DNA of 64,000 bases, from the NCBI RefSeq assembly GCF_000001735.4, contig NC_003071.7, positions 9,913,151 through 9,977,150 of the forward strand, written 5' to 3'. The notes beneath the pieces are model-generated. The model saw only the letters and a list, made by a program, of their open reading frames with translations, was not told the origin of the DNA and ran no database searches. Positions within the stretch are counted from its first letter, which is position 1. The number at the start of each line of letters is the position of its first letter. This document shows, piece after piece, positions 58,669 to 64,000 of the stretch. The DNA comes from Arabidopsis thaliana (Eukaryota > Streptophyta > Magnoliopsida > Brassicales > Brassicaceae). The position numbers were made by a program, and so were the translations under genes.

Positions 58669-61600
58669 ATGGAGCCGAAAGAGAACGGCTCAGAATTGGG
58701 TCAGAAGATCATTGACGGACCAACGAATCCAATGGTCACACCTTTACTCAATGATCTTTATCAATTCACCATGGCTTATGCTTATTGGAAAGCTGGCAAA
58801 CACAACGAACGATCCGTGTACAACACACAATCTCTTCTCATGCTCTGCTTTTGATGTTGAATTCTGAATGGTTTTGTATATTTGAAATTGTTTTTGTTTC
58901 CTTTTCAGTTTCGATCTGTATTTTCGTAAGAACCCATTTGGTGGTGAGTACACTGTGTTTGCTGGATTAGAAGAGTGTGTTAAGTTCTTAGCCAATTTCA
59001 AATTGACTGATGAAGAAATCGATTTCGTTCAAGAGTGTTTGCCTGGATCTGAGGTATATCAAAAATCTGTTTGTTTTTAGATTGTTATTGATTAAAGTTT
59101 GGATTTTTAAATCAGGGTTTTATGTTTGTGATTCAAATTAGGAAGCTTTTTGTGATTATCTTAGAGGGCTTGATTGTTCTGATGTTGAAGTTTATGCAAT
59201 TCCGGAAGGATCAGTTGTTTTTCCTAAAGTACCTCTCATGAGAGTTGAAGGACCTGTTGGTGTGAGTCTCTTTGTCTCTTTCATTTGTGAAGATTGTTTA
59301 AGGAATAGTTTTCTTGAATGAATGATTCATCAGTTGTTGTAAAATCTCCATAGGTTGTTCAATTGTTGGAAACTCCATTCCTCAATCTTGTCAATTTTGC
59401 ATCTTTGGTAGCTACTAACGCAGCTAGGCATCGCTTTGTTGCCGGAAAATCTAAGAGTCTACTCGAGTTTGGTGCTCGAAGGGCTCAGGTTTCCTATAAA
59501 TCTCTCTCTTGTTTTTTGATATATTGCCTTTTGTGTTGTTCTTTCCATCTCTGTCTGATGTTATTAGTGTTGGAATCTTAGGGTCCGGATGGTGCAATAA
59601 GCGCATCAAAATATTGCTACCTTGGAGGTTTTGATGCAACAAGGCAAGTCTTGCTTTTTGTTTTTGTTGATCTGGAAGTAGGTGAAAGGGAATGTGGAAA
59701 TGATGTGTTTTGTGTTGTTGGGTATTTTGCCAATGACAGTAATGTAGCAGCTGGAAAACTTTTTGGGATTCCTCTTCGTGGAACACACTCTCATGCTTAT
59801 GTTAGCTCATTCATGGTCAGTTCACTTCAGCCAAAAGTTTCAATTTTTATGTGGAGGTTACATACTTGAGTTAGCTAGTAGAGACGATAACACAAAGTTT
59901 CGTGAAAATAAGATATTCTTGTCAATGCCTTTGTTGCTATAACTTTATTAGCCATGGTTCTGATGCACACTTAATATCCTCGCTCATAACAATATCACAA
60001 AAGCATTTTCGATATAATTAGTTAACTTTGGATTGCAGAGTACTGATGAGATTGTTGACAAAGTACTTCGTAGTGCTGATGGGAAAACCACGTGCGAGGA
60101 TTTTGTTAGTCATGTTCAGACATGGTTAAAAAAGATTCAGGTTTGTTTATTGCACATTTTGCTCTTCCTCTTCCTGTTTTCTAGTCTCAGGACCATTGTT
60201 CTATTTCTGCTTCAACCCTTTGCTTGAATCTTTGTCACAGTTTTTCTTATGTTTTGTTTCTTTGTGGATGACAGTATTCACCATCTCTAAGTGGCATTTT
60301 CTCTGAGACAAATCAAAGCGAGCTAGCAGCTTTCACCTCATATGCACTGGCATTCCCCAAAACTTTTCTTGCCCTCGTAGATACATACGATGTGAGCATT
60401 AAACACCATAGTAGATAGCTCATTTGAGCCTTAGGATTTCTAATAAACTCTTATATTAGTGTTTTGCTGACTGTTTTACAGGTGATGAAGAGTGGAATCC
60501 CTAACTTCTGTGCAGTTGCTTTAGCACTCAATGACTTTGGGTGTGTAAGAATCTCTTATCAATACCCGATCGTCTGACTTGACTTTGTACTTCTTCAGGA
60601 TCATATGGAATTTGAGATGCAATTGATGTTTATTGTGCTGCGCAGATATAAAGCATTAGGTATTAGACTGGATTCAGGTGATTTAGCTTATCTATCTAGA
60701 GAGGCCAGAAATTTCTTCTGCACGGTAGAGAGAGAACTAAAAGTGCCTGGTTTTGGGAAGATGGTCGTCACTGCTAGTAATGATCTAAATGAAGAGACGA
60801 TTGACGCTTTAAATAAACAGGTGACTCCCTAACCCACTCTCAAATGCCATGCCCCCGAAAGATTGATTATTATTAAGCAGTGTTTTTTCTTTCATCTCTA
60901 TAGGGACATGAGGTGGATGCTTTTGGCATCGGGACCTACTTGGTCACTTGCTATTCACAAGCGGCCTTAGGTTGCGTTTTCAAACTTGTGGAGATAAACA
61001 ATCAGCCTCGGATTAAACTTTCTGAAGATGTTACAAAGGTTAAAACTCTCTCTCTCTCTCTTGGTGTTCTGAACATTCAATGTCACATTGCACTTAATCT
61101 GATTATCATTCTGATTCGTTTAGGTATCAATACCGTGTAAAAAGCGAAGTTACAGATTATACGGCAAAGAAGGTTACCCTCTGGTAGATATAATGACTGG
61201 AGAGAACGAACCACCTCCAAAGGTAAAACGAAAGATAACTCTCTCAAAGATTTTAATCTCATTACCTTATTGCATTTTTACATAATATCTTTCTTGATAT
61301 CAAAGGTTGGTGAGCGTTTACTTTGTCGTCACCCATTCAACGAATCCAAAAGAGCATATGTAGTGCCACAACGTGTCGAAGAGCTCCTCAAATGTTATTG
61401 GCGTGGAAGTGCAGGTAAAGATTTTCCGGTACCGTAGAGTTATTAATGACAATGCTTTTCACTGATTATTGTTTCTCTATACCAATGAAGATGAAGCAAG
61501 AGAAGTATTACCGCCTTTGAAAGAGATAAGAGACCGTTGCATCAAACAGCTCGAAAACATGCGACCTGATCATATGAGGAGATTAAACCCAACTCCTTAT

Positions 61601-61759
61601 AAGGTATGGTTTTATCCGACAAACATGTTTTTCAGTTTCTGAGAAATCTGTGTAAATGTTTTTTTCTCTCATGGTTTACAGGTTAGTGTAAGCGCAAAGC
61701 TGTACGATTTCATCCACTTCTTATGGCTAAACGAAGCACCTGTTGGTGAATTGCAGTGA
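58669..61759 (+). CDS. NAPRT2: nicotinate phosphoribosyltransferase
   Basis: Fifteen exons: 58669-58817, 58909-59053, 59142-59261, 59354-59488, 59582-59643, 59740-59815, 60039-60140, 60275-60391, 60482-60540, 60646-60820, 60904-61038, 61124-61222, 61306-61414, 61491-61603, 61682-61759; 557 aa, as I recall for At2g23420. The enzyme joins nicotinate and PRPP to make nicotinate mononucleotide, the entry step of NAD salvage (Preiss-Handler pathway), in the cytosol. Motifs: [19 protein letters not shown] at the N-terminus, [44 protein letters not shown], the substrate-binding [12 protein letters not shown], and [12 protein letters not shown]. Intron 5 has a GC donor (AG/GCAAGT). Confidence 0.97.
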
Positions 61760-64000
61760 CAGAACAACCAAAAAGAAGAATCTGGTTTTGGTTTGGTGTA
61801 ATGTATATAATTTATATACCACAGCATCACAAATATGCATTTTTTTCACTTTTAGTTTCTTTTTCTTACAACATTTTGATGATCTCTCATTGTCGTAGTA
61901 AGTTTCATTTTCTTACTGAGGAAAGAAACTCTCTGCGTTCACTGGAACTTTGTTTTCAACTGATTCAATAAGATTTTATATTTACAGCTGTAAACATACT
62001 GGAGACTGTAAAAACATTTACTCAAGTCAACGATTTTGGATCAGGTTTAGTTTCGTCATATGGTTGACAACTTACTGTTGCAAACGGATTGGTAAGCAGT
62101 TGAGTTAATTGAGTTTTTTCTAGCAGAGATTTGAAGAACATTACCTTTCTTCAAAAACTTCTTTAGGCGTTACTAGGACGTTTGGGGTGGACCTAGTCAC
62201 TAACCACATATTCAAAATTCATTTCCAAAAAGATGAATTATGGAATATGAGAATAGAAAAATACAACAGAGTAAATGAGGAGTAAAACTTTATTACAGAA
62301 ACTTACCAAACAGTAAAAAAAAATATGGAATATAAGGAAACCATTACTTAACGAAAAATCACTTAACAAGAATACAAGATGACTAAAAATGACAAGACGA
62401 TAATCCATCCAAATTGAGGTTAAAAACAAGTGATAGTTTTGGTCTTATACAACAGAGTTATACAAGTGTAACTTTGAATTCTTATGGTCTCCAAATAGCC
62501 ATGGCTTCGAGGGCAGGGCACTCGATATGGGCGTGGGTTTTCTTGGATGAAAGTTAAATTTGTTGATATAAAAGAAACACATAGTATACACAAAACTGGT
62601 CGGGACCAATACTCTTTTTTTTTTTGGCTCCGTTCATATTTTCAAAACAACAATTCTTTAGTGAAAATTAATAGATTGATTAAAGAAAAAAATGTTGAGA
62701 AAACATGAACTTTCATATTGTTGACGAAAAAAACATGAACTTTTCAAATGTCATTTAAATCCTAAAGTTTAGTTTGACTTCTTAAAAAATAGTTAATTTA
62801 GTTGACTTGGCCATTCCAAACATATCTTTAAGTTTCCCTTAACAATATCACGAAAATAAAACAGCCCTCGATGAAAGAATTGTTTTTGTTTATTTGAGTC
62901 CCTCATTTAACCTGTTTGTGATCTGAATTAAGCTTACATATACAAAATGGTCCATGATCATTTGTTTTGAAGATTTTCTGAAATGGTCCATGAAAGAGTT
63001 TTGTTTCCAAGTCTTCGGATAATTTGTCTAGTTACAAAATGGTCCTGCATCATTTGGAATAATGTATTTATGGCATTATCTCAAAATTCTCTAACCATTG
63101 GGCCAGTACAGTATGCCCTTTACAGATCTAAAGTTTTATTATATGCTAGTATTATTATAATTAAAATTTTGAAAAGTTTCAAACCAAGTTTCGTGTGATA
63201 GAATGTTTGTGATTTGTTATTAATCAATAAACTTTAAGAATAACAGAATCATCTTGAAATTCTGATTGGTCGAGCTCAATCATATTCGGTGCTGAATATG
63301 AAACAAAAAAATTAGTTGGTGTGGTTAGCTGACATGGTTGGTACGATTTTGTTCAACAAAAAACTGCACTGAAATTGTCGATTAGTTAATTTAAGTAGTA
63401 GAACAATAATAACTAATTTCATAGTACTTTTTAATCCATATCAAACGTTGTAAGAAATAAAATTCTAAAATAATTTTAAGCGTTTAGGGCGGTAAGATAA
63501 TCTACCAAAATGCATTTGATGTTTTTGGTTGAATATTATTAAAACGGAGAAGACAAAAAAATGAGTGTGGTTGTACCTGTGTGGGGATAGAATTTTATCA
63601 GTCACCAAAAACATAAAAATGTACTAAAGAATATGCTAAAAGATACACAAGATTCGAAGAAGAGGTAAAAGTAGAGCTAAAAGACACGACTTTTCTGGGC
63701 TCTAAAATCTGTTAAAAAGCTTTCTTCTTTTTCTGTGCAATTTCGTACTTCTAAAAACATTCCTCCTACAAATCTTATATTTCCAAATCAACAAAATAAA
63801 ATTAACTTATTCCCTGAAATATTAAAATCTAAAAAGTTAAAAAAAAAACCATAAACTTCTTCTTCTTCTTCACTCTAACTTTACCCATTCGTAACGTCCT
63901 TCTAATGGCTTCTCCTTCTCGAAATCGAAATTGTACCTAATTAAAAAAAAATAAACTCACTCTTAATTTTACCTCAAAATCAATTTTAAATTATGAATAA
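61760..64000. other. NAPRT2 3' region and AT-rich intergenic DNA
   Basis: The first 200-300 bases probably include the NAPRT2 3' untranslated region. The word AAATGGTCC recurs near 62946, 62982 and 63039, hinting at old repeat DNA. No further gene starts convincingly before the window ends. Confidence 0.5.

Noticed and set aside
1..64000. CRISPR arrays, prokaryotic operons, tRNA or rRNA genes
   Set aside because: Spliced plant genes throughout. No regularly spaced direct repeats of CRISPR type, and no complete tRNA cloverleaf noticed; the only tRNA-like sequence is the B-box within the hAT element.

Overview
The window is plant nuclear DNA and almost certainly Arabidopsis thaliana or a very close relative. 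It is AT-rich, its genes are short and compact with introns of about 80-200 bp and GT-AG splice sites, and its intergenic stretches hold transposon debris. I read the gene order as an LRR receptor kinase, RER1C, WRKY15, a copia element, DEAR3, PAB4, a filament-like protein, an organellar-type protein of unknown function, CURLY LEAF, a FemAB/GNAT-like protein, two cis-prenyltransferases and NAPRT2. From memory this matches A. thaliana chromosome 2 around At2g23300 to At2g23420. I ran no alignment. Splice-joined reading frames close exactly, giving 773, 212, 317, 662, 898, 336, 902, 469, 303 and 557 codons for the ten spliced genes with intact frames.

Layout. 1-5.8 kb: LRR receptor-like kinase (+) and RER1C (+). 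5.8-11.8 kb: gene-poor stretch with an F-box relic, a foldback and a LINE-like insertion. 11.8-13.0 kb: WRKY15 (+). 14.5-19.4 kb: complete copia element (-) with identical LTRs and a perfect 5-bp target duplication. 19.4-25.0 kb: gene-poor. 25.0-25.6 kb: DEAR3 (+). 27.6-29.7 kb: tentative small spliced gene (-), divergent from PAB4 (+, 30.1-32.9 kb). 33.6-34.2 kb: hAT-type non-autonomous transposon. 36.3-39.6 kb: filament-like protein (+). 39.9-41.9 kb: unknown organellar-type protein (-), divergent from CLF (+, 42.4-47.0 kb). 47.4-50.3 kb: FemAB/GNAT-like protein (-). 50.8-54.6 kb: tandem cis-prenyltransferases (-), the first broken by a one-base deletion. 56.2-57.5 kb: possible TIR element carrying an MBF1-like exon. 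58.7-61.8 kb: NAPRT2 (+).

The genes are unrelated housekeeping, signalling and regulatory loci, as expected for a plant chromosome arm, and I see no operon-like or defence-like system. The most interesting points are the one-base frameshift and third relic in the cis-prenyltransferase array, the young-looking copia element, the captured MBF1-type exon, an AUG-stop element in the DEAR3 leader, GC-AG introns in CLF and NAPRT2, and the candidate 58-codon gene next to PAB4.
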